A stretch of 64,000 nt of DNA from Labeo rohita. Taxonomy: Eukaryota > Chordata > Actinopteri > Cypriniformes > Cyprinidae. Shown here piece after piece: positions 1 to 14,834 of the stretch; position 1 is the first letter of the stretch, and each line of letters starts with the position of its first letter. The translations under genes were made by a program, and so were the position numbers. The notes beneath the pieces are model-generated. The model searched no databases and had not been told where the DNA came from. It saw only the letters and a list, made by a program, of their open reading frames with translations. The stretch covers positions 39,714,522-39,778,521 of the forward strand of contig NC_066887.1 of the NCBI RefSeq assembly GCF_022985175.1. Direction: 5' to 3'.

Positions 1-62
1 TGATTTGGCTGTTGTCACGGTGACTGTAGTGCTGGGGGTGGGGCTAGTGGGCGTGGCTTTAC

Positions 63-2330
63 CAGAAGCGCGTTGTTTGATGCTGCTGAAGAAGCCGCTC
101 AGACGAGACTCTTTCAGCCTACAGACACAGCGAACGTCAGTAGAGACGCCACAGTACACAGATCAGCGGCACGCGTCTCACATCTCACCTCACGCTGATG
201 TTCGTGACCTTCTTGGAGAAGAACTCCGGCACGCCCTCGTCCAGCTGATCTACAGAGCTGCTCGCATCCACTTCCTGCGCAGGGGCTTTGCTGATTGGCT
301 GACACAGAGAACAACATCCAAACCGTGGCGTTTAATGAACTAGTCGGTCTATAGAGATGATTCGTGAGCTTTCACCACTAAATTTAAACATTTCATTCCC
401 ATCAAGTCAAGTCAGTGTGTTTCTATAGCACGTTATACAATGCAGATTGATTCAAAGCAGCTTCTCGTTTATAAAACATAAACATAATGGTGTTAATGTC
501 ACAAAATTCATTAATTCTGAAACAAATTGAATTCAGCTGTAAAGCAGCTCTACAGAAGACAATAGTCATTAAGTTCAGGTTTTGTTCTGATAGTGTCAGT
601 GCAGCTAAATCAAGAATATTTCTGAATATTAATTGTGTTTTGATTCCATAATTCCTATAGACATGAAAACAGTCTGATTTATTTTGTTCTTTGCTCAGTT
701 AAAACTGACATATAATACAGTAAGATGCAAAATTTTGAGCATTTTTGTAGTGTTATTTACATATGATTACAGTGTTTATTAATATTTTGAATTAGCTTTC
801 AAGGTTTTATGTTAATTTTAGGTTTTAGTAATTTTGCTTTTGACATTTTTATTAGCTTTTTTATATTTATTTCTAATTAGCTTTCACTTATTTTTATTTC
901 AGATTTCGTTTTAGTAAGCATTTCAGCATAAATTTATTTCAGTTAGTTGCCAAGGCAACTTTTTTTAAAGTTTCGTCTTATTTTACTTCAGCTTCATTTC
1001 AGTGATCACTATGTGTGGTGGCTGACACACAGATGTGTGTTTTCTATTATCTTACTGCGGCTCTGCTGGGTTTGGCTTTCTTGGTCCGCCGCGGCCTGTA
1101 TTTAGTGACGTGCTGTAGAGTGGGTGTGTCTCCCATGGGAAGGTCGCTGAAGCTCATTGGCCGAGGCTGCTGTTGCTCTGCCTCCGATGGGGGCGGGGTC
1201 TCTGGTGGTGGAGAGGGCGGGGTTGGCGAGAGGGGTGGCGGCAGTGGCAGATCGTCCACACAGATGGACACGTCCTCTAAGGCCTTACACAGATCAAAGC
1301 CCAGCTCTGACAAACACAATTAATCATCATTAATTAAGAAACACTAGTTATAACTGATGAAGTGTTCAACACGTACCGAATGCAGCGGACATGGGTCTGA
1401 ACATCCGGCTGTGAATGCTCTTCCTCTTGGTTTTCTGCGTCCGCTAGAGATCCAAACACACACAGACGCATCTCATATGATCTCATTCACACTCATGAAT
1501 ATTCTCATATACAGCATGAGCAGAGTTGTTTCTGGAGCCCAGCATCACTGTATTATTCATTGCAGGCAAAAGTGTAGCAAGTTCCATAGCGGTAAAACAC
1601 TTACTAAAATTAAATGATAAAAATGCTAAATTAAAATGCATAATTTTAACATAAAACATAGTCAAAAGTTCTTGACTTAATTATTAGCTAATGATTAATT
1701 AAATTATTAAAATGTCAAATTAATTTTAAAATACAATTTTTTTAAATAAAACACTTAAATCATAAAATCTACACTTTTTAAAATAAAAACAAAAATACAA
1801 TAAATAAGTTAAACAAAAAATGGAAATAAAATAATTCATTAAGTCATAAAATATATACTTTTTAAAAATAAAAAATATATTAAATTAAACAATAGATAGA
1901 AATAAATGAATCAAAACAAAATACTTGCTAAATTAAATTGCATAATTAAACTTTACTGTTTTCATTTTAAAATTCTGTATTTGAATGTTGCATTTTTTGT
2001 GATTTAAATCATTTTTGATTGTTCTTATTTTAAAATTGATTAAAATCATAAAAATGCCAAATGAACAAGATTTTGAAATAAAAATCAATAAACATAAAAC
2101 GCTAATATTCTATAAAAACTTAAATAAAAAATAAAAATAATAAAATACTACTAAAAAATAAAACCTTTAAAAATTAACAAAGTGTGTGAGACTGTGTGTG
2201 TGTGTACCTGTGGTTGCTGTTCTGGTTGTATCATGTTATCTGTCTGTATTTCTCTCTCATCTATAACTTCTGTCTCCTGTGAGTCTTGATGAAGCAGTGG
2301 CTGCTGTCCTTTTCTGCTCAGGTGACCCGC
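63..2330 (-). CDS. carmil1: CARMIL1 exons 29-33: capping-protein-binding region (CPI and CSI motifs)
   Basis: Exon 31 (1306-1056) encodes ELGFDLCKALEDVSICVDD, then a proline-rich stretch PLPPPLSPTPPSPPPETPPP, then LQHVTKYRPRRTKKAKP. The last string fits the capping-protein-interaction (CPI) consensus LxHxTxxRPK(x6)P except that K is R. Exon 32 (298-189) encodes DQLDEGVPEFFSKKVTNIS, matching the CARMIL-specific interaction (CSI) motif seen in human CARMIL1 as VDEGVDEFFTKK. Exon 33 (118-63) encodes LKESRLSGFFSSIKQRAS and ends in phase 1. The exon 32 donor could be at 189 or 194; 189 is chosen because its phase 2 joins the leading G of exon 33 to complete an arginine codon. Intron 32 is only 70 bp. 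Confidence 0.88.
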
Positions 2331-2336
2331 CTGACA

Positions 2337-2370
<34 letters not shown>

Positions 2371-2531
2371 TGAAACACACACATGTACACTGTGATATCT
2401 TGTAGTTATTAGAGTGTAAATCTCACCAGTGTTTGTTGAGAGCGAGAGAGAGACTGTAGGATCTCATCAGTGATGTAATCAGAGAGACATGACGCCATAC
2501 TAAGCTTCACCTCACTGAAAACAAACACACA

Positions 2532-2563
<32 letters not shown>

Positions 2564-5500
2564 TTTGTTAACCCTTCAAAGTGATAGTGTGAGTTCCAAC
2601 ATTAAGCAATAAAAATGCAAAGTATTATACGACTGACCAATGGGGTCAAATTAAAATATTTTAAAATAAAAACAAAACACTTAAAAAAAAGGATTAAACC
2701 ATAAAAATGCTAAATAAAAATGAACAATGAAATTAAAATGACCTAAAATTAAATAATAAATGCTTGGATCATGTTTGTGTATGTTTAAAGTGTGTTTGAG
2801 TATGCTTGAAGTGTGTTTGTGTGTGTTTCAGTGTGTTTAGAGTGTGTTTGTTTGAGTATGTTTAGAGTGTGTTTAAGTATGCTTGATTTTGTTTGTGTAT
2901 GTCTGAGTATGTTTAGAGTGTGTTTGAGTATGCTTGAGTATGTTCGAGTATGCTTGGAGTGTGTTTGTGTATGTTTGAGTATGTTTAGAGTGTTTTAGTA
3001 TGTTTGAGTATACTTCGAGTGTTTATGTTTGTGTATGTTTGAGTATGTTTAGAGTGTGTTTGAGTATGCTTGAGTATGTTTGAGTATGCTTGGAGTGTGT
3101 TTGTGTATGTTTAGAGTGTTTTAGTATGTTTGAGTATACTTCGAGTGTGTGTATGTTTGAGTATGTTTAGAGTGTGTTTGAGTATGCTTGAGTATGTTTG
3201 AGTATGCTTGGAGTGTGTTTGAATATGTTTAGAGTGTTTTATAGCATGTTTAAGTATGCTTGGAGTGTGTATGCTTGAGTATGTTTGAGTATGCTTGGAG
3301 TGTGTGTATGTTTGAGTATGTTTAGAGTGTGTTTGAGTATGTTTGAGTATGCTTGGAGTGCGTTTGAGTATGTTTAAAGTGTTTTATAGCATGTTTGAGT
3401 ATGCTTGGAGTGTGTGTATGTTTGAGTATGTTTAGAGTGTGTTTGAGTATGCTTGGAGTGTGTTTGTGTATGTTTGAGTATGTTTAGAGTGTGTTTGAGT
3501 ATGCTTGAGTATGTTTGAGTAAGCTTGGAGTGTGTTTGAATATGTTTAGAGTGTTTTATAGCATGTTTAAGTATGCTTGGAGTGTGTATGCTTGAGTATG
3601 TTTGAGTATGCTTGGAGTGTGTTTGAGTATGTTTAAAGTGTTTTATAGCATGTTTGAGTATGCTTGGAGTGGTTTTGTGTATGTCTGAGTATGTTTAGAG
3701 TGTTTTAGTATGCTTGGAGTGTGTTTGTGTATGTCTGAGTATGTTTAGAGTGTGTTTGAGTATGCTTGGAGTGTGTTTGTGTATGTCTGAGTATGTTTAG
3801 AGTGTGTTTGTGTATGTTTGAGTATGTTTAGAGTGTGTTTGAGTATGTCTGAGTATGCTTGGAGTGTGTTTGAGTTTGTTTAGAGTGTGTTTGAGTATGT
3901 ATGAGTATGCTTGAGTGTGTTTGTGTATGTTTGAGTATGGTTGGAGTGTGTTTGTGTATGCTTGAGTATGTTTGAGTATGTTTAGAGTGTGTTTGAGTAT
4001 ATTTAGAGTGTTTTTAAGTATCATTGGAGCATGTTTGTGTATGATTAAAGCGTGTTTGAGTACATTAAGAGCATGTCTGTGTATGTTTGAAGCATGCTTG
4101 CAATGTTATACTGAAATATTATACTAAAATTGAAATAAATTCATTCAAATAAATAAATGATTTTAAAATAAAAAATAAAAATTAATTAAATTATAAAATG
4201 CAAGATTAAATGCTTCAAGTAAAAAAATGATAAAATACCAAATAATACATAATTCATAATTATATCATAATTCTGATATAACAATAAAAAAGATGAAATT
4301 CTTCATTAGTTTACCTGCATGTCATGTGATCATTAACAGACATCACAGAACCATGAACACATGAATGTGTTGTTAAATTGCCGAAATAATGAGCTCAGTA
4401 AATATTTGAGTGGTGGTTCATCTGACATTTGTAAATTCTTGAGTTAACCCATAATACTGGTGTAAACTCGAGCACAGCTCAGACGTGGCTGACCTGATTT
4501 TATTGATGATGTCGATGGCCGACTGCTCCAGCAGCGTGGCGGTGATGAAGGCCTTCGACACACTCGTCCTCCCCTCGCTGGTCCGCAGAAGATCTTCACG
4601 CAGACGCGCCTGCTGCATGATATGAGGACACACGCTCTGAGCCGTATCCAACATGGACACCAGCAAACCCTGAACACACACATCAGAGTGTGTTAGAGTA
4701 TGTTTAAAGCATATGTGTGTGTGTAACTTTAGAGTGTGTTTGAGTAATTTTGGAGTGTGTTTGTGTAAGTTTAGAGTGCGTTTGAGCACATTTGTATATG
4801 TTTGAACATGTCTGAAACATGTTCGAGTATGTTTGGAGCATGTTTGTGTATGTTTGAGCATGTTTCAACATGTTTGAGTATGTCTGAGCATTTTTGAAGC
4901 ATGTTTAAGTATGTTTGGAGCATGTTTGTGTATATTTGAGCATGTTTGAGCATGTTTGAAGCATGTTTGAGTACCTCTAAACATGTTTAAAACATGTTTG
5001 AGTATGTTTGGAGCATGTTTGTGTATATTTGAGCATGTTTGAGTTTGTTTGGAGTGTGTTTTTGTATGTTTGAGAATGTTTGAAGCATGTTTAAAGACGT
5101 TTGGAGCGTGTTTGTATATGTTTGAGTATGTTTCTCAGCCTGTCAGTATGATGGTAATGCATGTACCTGCAGCTGTTGGTCTATGAGCTCACTGATCTCG
5201 CCTGCCACTGAACACAGTTTCTCCTGCACCTGCTGCACACACACACCTGCAGATCCATCACTGCCACCTGTCCCTCGCCCACTTGAGCGCAGGTGATACA
5301 GACTGCGCAGCAGCTACAGAGAGAGACACAAAACTTGGCTTACAAACATGAACATGAAGGGCTGCTTCAATAAAGCACATCATGCTTTTATTCTTTGAGG
5401 GGTTTGTCATAACAAACAGCGTCACATAAACACAGTAGAGGTTTATGGCATGAGTTGTGTGTGTCTCACTGTTGTTGAGTTCTTGGCGTCTCTCATCAGG

Positions 5501-8500
5501 CTCTCGGCTGTTTTTATGTCCTTCTGAACTCTGCCACTCGTACTGAAGCACAGAGAGTTCAGCTGATCCTGGACCTGCACACACACCTGCCCCATCATCT
5601 ACACAAACACAAACACACACACATGGATGAACACACCACTGGCAGATGCATCCATTTTCCTAATGTGTGAGCAACAAATCAAAAACACTCTGTGTTTTCA
5701 GTTACAGTGAATACTGAACAGACATACATCCCATCAGTCACCTAATCTGCAGATTTGTTCAGTCACCTGTTGTGTTGTGCTGGTGACGAGGCCCTGCTGC
5801 AGTCTGAACGCCTGCTCCTGCAGGTATCGCCTGCTCTCATGGTTACGCAGCAGATATTGCTCCATCTGCACACACACAAAAAGCATCATGGGAGGCACAT
5901 TACAGGAAAAAAGAGCTTTGGGGACTTTGCGTATTTTTGGAGCATGTTAGAGCATGTTTGAACATGCCTGTGCAAGATTAGAGAGTGTTTGAGTATGTTT
6001 GAGGGTGCTTAGAGTGTGCTTGTGTGTTTTGAGTGTGTTTTAGTATACCCCCCCACCCCCACACACACACATCTTAAGCAAGCAGAATAATGTTAAGTGG
6101 ATTTTTTTTTTTCGTAATTGTGCCTTTGAACGATTACATAATTGTGGCATCTGTAAGACCTTATTTAAGTATGTTTGGAGCATGTTTAAAGCATGTCTGG
6201 GCATGTTTGAAGCATGTTTGGGTATGTTTGGAGCGTTTTTAAAGCATGTCTGAGTATGTTTGGAGCATGTTTGTATATGTTTGAGCGTGTTTGAGTATGT
6301 TTAGAGTATGTATGAGTATGTTTAGATTGTGAATGTTTTGAGCATGTCTGTGTATGTTTAGAGCATACTGAGTTAAAACCATATTTGTGTAATTTTGGAG
6401 CATGTTTGCATAAGTTTAGACTGTGTTTGAGTATGTCTGGAGTGTGTTTGTGTAAAAGTGAGCATGTCTGTGTATGTTTAGAGTGTGTTTGAGTATGTCT
6501 TGAGCGTGTTTTATACGTTTGAGCATGTTTAGAGTGTGTTTGAGTATGTTCAGAGTGTGAATGTTTTGTGGATGTTTGTGTAAGTTTAGAGCATGTTTGA
6601 GTATGTTTGGAGCATGTTTGTGTATGTCTGAGCATGTTTGAGTGTTTGTATATGTTTGAGTGTGTTTAGAGGGTATTTGAGTAACTTTGGAGCGTGTTTG
6701 AGTATGTTTGGAGCATGTTTGTGTATGTCTGAGCATGTTTGTGTAAGTTTAGAGTGTGTTTGAGTATGTTCGGAGCATGTTTGTGTATGTTTAGGGTGTG
6801 TTTGAGTATGTTTGGAGCATGTTTTAAATATGTTTGAGTATGTCTTGAGCGTGTTTTACACATTTGAGCATGTTTAGAGTGTGTTTGAGTATGTTCAGAG
6901 TGTAAATGTTTTGAGCATGTCTGTGTATGTTTAAAGCATGTTTGTGTAATTTCGGAGCATGTCTGTGTAAGTTTAGAGTGTGTTTGAGTAAGTTGGAGCA
7001 TGATTGTGTATGTCTGAGCATGTTTGAGTGTTTGTATATGTTTGAGTGTGTTTAGAGTGTATTTGTGCAATTTCGGAACATGTCTGTGTAACTTTGTAGC
7101 ATGTTTGAGTATGTTTGGAGCATGTTTGTGTATGTTTGAGTATGTTTAGAGGCTGTTTGTGTGTTTAAAGCATGTTTGCGTAATTTTGGAGCATGTTTGC
7201 GTAAGTTTAGAGTGTGTTTGTCTGGAGTATGTTTGTAGTGTGTCTGTATATGTTTGAGCATGTTTAGAGTGTGTTTAGAGTGTGAATGTTTTGAGAGTGT
7301 CTGTGTATGTTTAGAGTTTGTTTGAGTATGTTTGGAGCCTGTTGTTGTAGGTTTAGAGCATGTTCGTGTATGAAGAGTTCAGATGCAAAAGCCTCTAAAT
7401 CCATCTGACGTATTTTTTTAAAATTAGCATTTCTTTCTGGCTACTTTGTGTAAGTTTCTATGTAAGTACCGGTACTTCTGATTGGGCTGAGGCTGGAATC
7501 TAGCGAGTTTGAAGTAAAAGTATTTGATGGACGTATACTATGTGTCGGGAGCATTCACTCAGTGTCATTATCTCATTTTTGACCGAGATGGCTTTTAGCT
7601 GGTTTTGCATCTGAACTCTTCATATGTTTGTGCTGTGTGACCTTCATCAGGGCATCTTCAGTTTTCTCCGGATTGTTCTTCAGAGCCTGCGCTGCATCTA
7701 TGATGGGAACCGGCATGAATCTGATGGTGTAATTCCTGCAGACAATGATCGACAAACATCAGTGAATCTGATGATCAGACACACACAGAATCTGAAGCTA
7801 AAGAAGAGCTCAAACACACTTCTCTAGAGCAGCAGCCACGTCCTGCAGGCCCTGAGCACTGACACTGTTACGGTCCCAGATCAATGTCCTGAAACACACA
7901 CATACTGAATTGCTGTATATTTGTGTACATTACTGCATATCAGACATTCCTGTGGTCGGTGTGTGCGGCACCTGAGTTTGGTGTTGATCTGCAGAGCTTT
8001 GGCCAGCATCTTCGCCCCAAAGTCACCCATGCTGTTCCCGCTGATGTCCAGATGGGTCAGACTGCTGTTCCCTCCAAGTGCATTCAGCACCAATGATAGA
8101 TCCGCCTTGATACGTGAGTCCGCCAGAGACAGAGACGCCAGTGGCTACACACACACACACACACACACGAGTTAAACGACTGAAACTTGAGCAAAGCATC
8201 TCAAAAATGACAGATCTACAGACTCACAGAATCCTCTTCCTGAATCATGTGGACCAGAGAAACCAGAACCTGCCCAAGATTCCTGCAGAAAAACACACAA
8301 ACACATTCAGACTGTATCCTCCATCAGAAATGTTTCTTGAGCAGCGAATCGGCACATTAGAATGATTCCAAACTGAATTAAAGCTGCAGAGTCTCACTTG
8401 GTTTTGATGTTGCTGAAGTTCCTGCCAATGGACAAGTGTTTGATGGAGCGGTTCTTCCTGAGCCACACAAGCAGCGTGGACAGATCCGAGTCCAGGCCTA

Positions 8501-11500
8501 AAACACAAAAACACAATCGTCCTGAACCGACACAACAGCAGATGTCACCTCTGTGCGTGTGTATGTGTGTGTATTAACCATTGTCTGATATGTCCAGGCT
8601 GGTGATGTTCGGGATCTCTGCAATACAGCCTTCCAGAATCTGAGAGCCTGCTGAGCGCAACTAAAAACAACAACAAGAACGTGTGAGGAACACACAACAG
8701 ACTCCAACCTGAGCAGAGCAACCTGACACAGCAGAAGGTTCAGTGTGGTACCTCACAGCTGCTGATGTCCAGAGAAACATCTCGCAGGTTAGTGTTACAG
8801 GCCAGACCCAGAAGCAGAGCTCTGAAGACATTAAACAGTAGAAGAACATCAGGAGAAAAACAGAAGAACATCAGGACAACATAAATAGAACAGAACATCA
8901 AGAGAATGGGAGAAGAACATCAACAAAACAGGAGCAGGATATCAGAAGAAGCAGAACATCATCGGGACACCAGAAGAAAAGGAGCAGAACATCAGAAGAT
9001 CATGATCATGAGTCTGGATGGACAGATGGAGACTCACTTGAGTGCTTCAGCAGGTAGTTTGGTTCCAGACAGACAGATGTTTTGGAGAGACAAAGCGCTG
9101 CTGAAGAACTGCTTGAAGGAGGATGGAAACTCTTTCCCTTTCCTGCAGCACAGAATATCAGATTGAGACAGCTGGATCCAGCAGAAAAGTCAACATCTGT
9201 GTATTTGAGCATGTGTGTGTGACAGAGTGACAGTGTGCGTGTGCGTGTGTGGGTTGTACTTGTAATTGAAGACACTTCTGGACAGGTTGAGAACGGTCAG
9301 GTGTTTGAGGGAACCGCGCAGCAGTGATGAACACACCTGAAGACACTGTCTGTCAGCAGTTTGCAGTATAATACACAAAATGTTTTGTGTGTGTGTGTGT
9401 GTGTGTTTGTGTGTGTGTCTGTGTCTAACCAGGTCGAGGGAACATTCGCTGTTGGACAGGTCAAGTGTGTGCAGTCGGTTGGACTGAGACAGGAAATTCC
9501 ACAGGTGCTACAAACACATCAACAAAACTTAACACAAACCCACACAAATTCACACAGCACACTGAACTACAGGAAAGGTTCAGTTTACTCAGTTTCATTA
9601 AAGGATTATCAGAAATGGAGGGAGCGAATGTGTGCGTGTGTGTGTACGTACAGGCATGTCGTCTCCTTTGAGTGTGTTTCCAGACAGGTTCAGGTGTGTG
9701 AGTGATGTGGAACAGAAACACTGAGCCAGAACATTCACACCTGAAAACACACAAATACTAATAATCTCATGAAAATACAAATCATAAATTAATATTTTGC
9801 ATTAAAATTATGTATATTAACTTGATGCATCCTTCAAAACACACTTAATGCACATGTGCATGGATTGTTTGATCACCTTTAGCTGACAGTGAGTTTTTGG
9901 ACAGATCCAGCTGTTTCAGTCCAGGTGTGAGTTTAGACAGCGCAGAGCTCAGAACCACAGCACCTGTCAATCACACACACACACACACACACACACAGAG
10001 TCAGAGCGGTCTTAAATTCTTACAGCTCTAGATCTGTATAAATCATGTGTATGGAATTTCTGTGGTCAGTGTCAGTCATGTGCTCTAGAGATCCAGAAAT
10101 GTCCATATAACCATCTTTGTTGTGACATGACACAGATGGCCACTTGAAAAAAAAACAAACAAACAAAAAGTAATACTAAAAGTAAAACACTGATGTAATC
10201 ACTCAAAAACATCAGAAACATTCAAGATTGTAAAGTAACATTAAAAGTTTTGGACCATTTGAAATGGATTGACCCAAAAGCTTTTTCTGCCAAAATAAAA
10301 GTTTTCTGATGTTATTTTAGTATCATTCTACTACAGTTTTAAAGATATTTTGAATTAGTTTTTATTTTTTTATGTTTTCAGTATTCATTTTAATTATTAT
10401 TATTTGCTTATTTTTAATATAGCTTTTTATACTTTTATTTCAGTTTTAGCTTTTGTTATTTAAGTACATCAAGTCATAAAAATGAAAATAAAAAATGAAA
10501 TAAAATGAAAAATGTTGCTTTGGGAGCTGGTTCTTTTTAGTATCTTATTTTCTCTTTCAGTTGTAGTGTAGTTTAGTGTATTTTAAGTCATCATCTTTGC
10601 AATTATTAAAACATTTTTGTTAATTGAAATTAAATCTTCTGTTTAGGCACTAAAATTACTAACCTGAAAACAAATATAAATTATATCTAAATAGTAATAT
10701 AGAAAAAAAATAATAAAACTGTAAAGATAAGTATTTAGTAACACTAAAATAACAGTGATTTCAAGTAATGAAAATGCATTTATGGTTTTAACTATGCTAT
10801 CCCTGGGTTTAACATACAACACCTGTACTGTATAATAAAATTATTAATATTTTTATTGTACTTTTAACTTTTAATTAATAATTATAACTTTTAGTTATAT
10901 TGAATGAGTTCAGTGTGAATGTGGGCTATTACATCTCAAGTGCAAGCACATTTTTTCTGCATTTATTGTCAGTAAAATTATAACTAGATTTTTCCCCACA
11001 TCTCTCAGCCCTGGTAAATGTGACCCTGGACCTTATGTATTACAGGTATATTTGTAGCAATAGCCAAAAATACACTGTATGGGTCAAAATGATCAATTTT
11101 CGTTTTTTTGCCAAAAATCATTAGGATATTAAGTTCCATGTTCCATGAAGATATTTTGTAAATTTCCTACCGTAAATATATCAAAACTTAATTTTTGATT
11201 AGTAATATGCATTGCTAAGAACTTCATTTAGACAACTTCGAAGGCGATTTTCTTAATTTTAGATTTTTTTGCACCCTCAGATTCCAGATTTTCAAATAGT
11301 TGTATCTCAGCCAAATATTGTCCTAACAAACCATACATCAGTGGGAAGCTTATTTATTCAGCTTTCAGATGATGTATAAATCTCTCAGTTTCACAAAACG
11401 AACACTTATGACTGCTCCAGGGTCACGTGTATGTTTGTGTGTCTGTGTGTTTGTGTGTTGTACCTTTATCTTCGAGGCAGTTGTTAGTCAGACTGATAGT

Positions 11501-12465
11501 GTGTAACGCTGAGTTTTGATTCTGACTCAACGCAGCAGCAAACTTCTGAGCAAAATCACTGAAATGGTCAAATACAGAGTAAAACAGACATTTGTGAAAA
11601 ACAGGACACATGCATGTGAATATACTCAGTGTGTGTGTGTGTGTGTGTGTGTGTTAACCTCTTGAGTCCAGTGTTGTCCAGCGCCAGTTCCTCTAGTTTG
11701 GTGGATCGAGACACAACTCTCAGTATCTGATCGCACAGATCTGCAGTCTAAACACACACACACACACACACACACATCATGAGTGTACGAGCACATCCTC
11801 CAGCAGCATTTCATATTCTCACAGACACACAATCACCAGTTTAAAGTCCTTGATGGAGAGTTTGATGAACCACTGGTTGAGCTCCAGAGCAGCAGTGATG
11901 GCCAGCAGATCCCTGAACACAACAACCAAACACACCGTGAATGTTTGCTCAATGTGTAACAGCAGGTGCGTCACAGGATGTGTGTGTGTTACCTGTTGTC
12001 CAGGTGTATGAAATCCTGCAGGCAAAGCTCCCGCGTGTCCTGGGACAGATATATGGTGTCCACGTCCTTCAGAGACAAAGACAGAGCCGTGAGACACACA
12101 CTGAAACACAGACAAGATGAGATGGACAGAATAGAACGGAATAGTACTGACCCACTGCACCTCGTCTCTGTACGGGACGTTCATCTGATCGCACACACAC
12201 CAGTAGAGACGCGAGAAACCACCTGCACACACGTAGAATGTGAGAGTGTTTTTGTATGTTTATGTGTATGCATGTATGCGTGCATGCGTGCGTGTGTGTG
12301 TTTGTGTACCACATGGTCCTGCTTCTGCCGGAGTGTGATTTTCCCAGAGTGTCTGTAAACTTATGACTCTCTCCACTGGCTTTAATACAAGCTTCTTTAT
12401 CACCCTCCTGAAACACACAAACAAACACTTGAAATAAACACACACACATATGCATGTATGGAGTC

Positions 12466-12510
<45 letters not shown>

Positions 12511-13129
12511 GGGGGGACGTGTGTCTTACAGCGGGTCGAGTCCTGGACAAATCTCTTGAATGTTTGTTCCTATTTGTGCAATAAAATCATCAGCTTCCTG
12601 ATCAGAGGAGAGTCTCAAAGACAGCTGCCCTCTATCATATTCCAACAGCAACTACACACACACACACACAAACATATGTTATAGCACAATATGAGCAGCA
12701 GAGGGTGACAGACATCCATCACAGCATTATAAGCACTACATCTGAATCCAGAATGACATAACACTAGTTCAGAGAAACAGAAAGTTCAGAAGAACAGCAT
12801 TTATATGGAATAGGAAACATTCAGTAACATTATAAATGTCTTTACTGTCACTTTTGATCACTTTAATGTAGGGTAGAATCAGAGGCTGCGCTAGACTTTA
12901 ACATTGTCCGTCATTTTGACAGACTGGGTCGTAAAAATTCCATCATATTCTATTATTACCCGTCATTTTAATTTTCATATTTTAATTAGAATAAGACATT
13001 TAATTGCTTTTATTTTTGTTCACATTTTCATTTTTAATCATGAACCTACAGGGCAACAGCGCAATGTTTAAAAACAAAAAAAATACGCTAGGGCTGGGTA
13101 AACAAACATATTTTTTATATATATTTAAA

Positions 13130-13172
<43 letters not shown>

Positions 13173-14593
13173 TAACCAGTATTGATTATCAAATCAAAAT
13201 TGATCTTTTGGTCTATGCTGTTGGTCTGTCAGTTGATAAATGAACTGTAGTGCGTCTTCCTTCCAATAAATAGCAATAGGTTAGACTTTGTGTTACTTTT
13301 GATATAAAACAAAGTTCTAATTCTGTCCATTTCATTAGGAAATTCAAGCAATAAATACTATTTTGTGGCTCTTCAATGTGGCAGATCACTGTAGCTTCTG
13401 TGTGCTCGCCTGTGTGTAATAAAACGCATAAGAAAACATTTGTGACAGTTTCGTTTTTGTTCTGGATCTCGTGCTCTGCTGCCAGACTGGAGTGCACTCG
13501 CCACCAACTGGACAGGGGTGGGAATTACAGCTACAGGTTTACAATTGATCACCCTCAGTGTAATCTGTCAAAATGACGGACGGCCTTCAGATTTTTCTGT
13601 CACTGATAAAAAAAAATTCAGTGACAGACAATTTCCGGTTAACGCAACCTCTGGGTACAACGGGCTAAGAGCACTTTTGATATTATTTTCCTCTAAACCA
13701 CTAGATGGCAGAAAAACATGGTGTAGCACTTTCCAAAACATCCGCTTTTCAACATACACGTGCAAGTTTGGCTGATGCATGACAAATCTGTGCTTACTTG
13801 ATCTAATATTTAATGTTTTTTTTTAAAAAATGTTGTAGATTTAAGTAGCAAATGAGAATCGCTAAAATTCTTGAATACATATCTTGAGACAAAGGTCTTC
13901 TTAATGATTTTCAGTTTTGCTAAAGATAATTAAAGCAACGGTTTTTAAATTACGAAAGAATATGTAAAAGTATGGTTTTAGGGGTAAAAAGCGCCCGTTG
14001 TTGGGGCTAAAAGACACAATAATTAACATCCACAAAAATATTGTGCAGCACAACTGTTTTTAACATTGCTAATGATCAGAAATGTTTGTTGAGTATATTA
14101 GAATGATTTCTGAAGGATCATGTGACAGACTGGAGTAATGATGCTGAAAATCTACAGAAATCAATTACATTTTAAAATAGATTCACAGAAAACAGCTCTT
14201 TGAAGCTGTAATAATATTTCATAACTTTACAGTTTGTACTGTTTTTTTTTCATTATTGTGCACATGTTGTTTAGTTTTTGGTTATGTAAGTGAACATGTC
14301 ATTAAGGCTGTTCTGATTGTGATAGTTGATGTTCACCTGTTTCTGTCTGACGCTGCTGATGCTCTGAATGTCAAAGATGCTGAAGGACTGATCCACCTGA
14401 AGGACAAACAAACATATGATGAAACTACAGATGACAGACTGAAAGACTACAGATCCTGAACAAACAGCACCACTAAACAAAAAACATAATATCACACATG
14501 CAAACATTCAAATACAGAAGAAACACACAGAAATTACTGCTACAGACTGAGTGAATCTACAGGCCTGAACGTGTGCAGATCCACAGAGAAGAT

Positions 14594-14641
<48 letters not shown>

Positions 14642-14796
14642 ATTCCTATCATTAAGGGTTCATTTCATAGGCGTAATGGTTTTTATACTGTACAAACTGT
14701 ATTTTCTTCATTCTGTATGATTTATAAGCTTGCTTTCTCATGGGGACCAAAAAATGTCCCCACAAGGACAAAATTTACTGGTATTACTGGATTACT

Positions 14797-14834
<38 letters not shown>

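Noticed and set aside
5222..5240. Tiny GT..AG intron inside CARMIL1 exon 26
   Set aside because: Too short for a spliceosomal intron and the frame is open through it.
3797..7261. Many open frames rich in LKHTQT-type repeats
   Set aside because: They are read-through of the 10-bp minisatellite; since 10 is not a multiple of 3, all frames give the same peptide type. No splice or start context.
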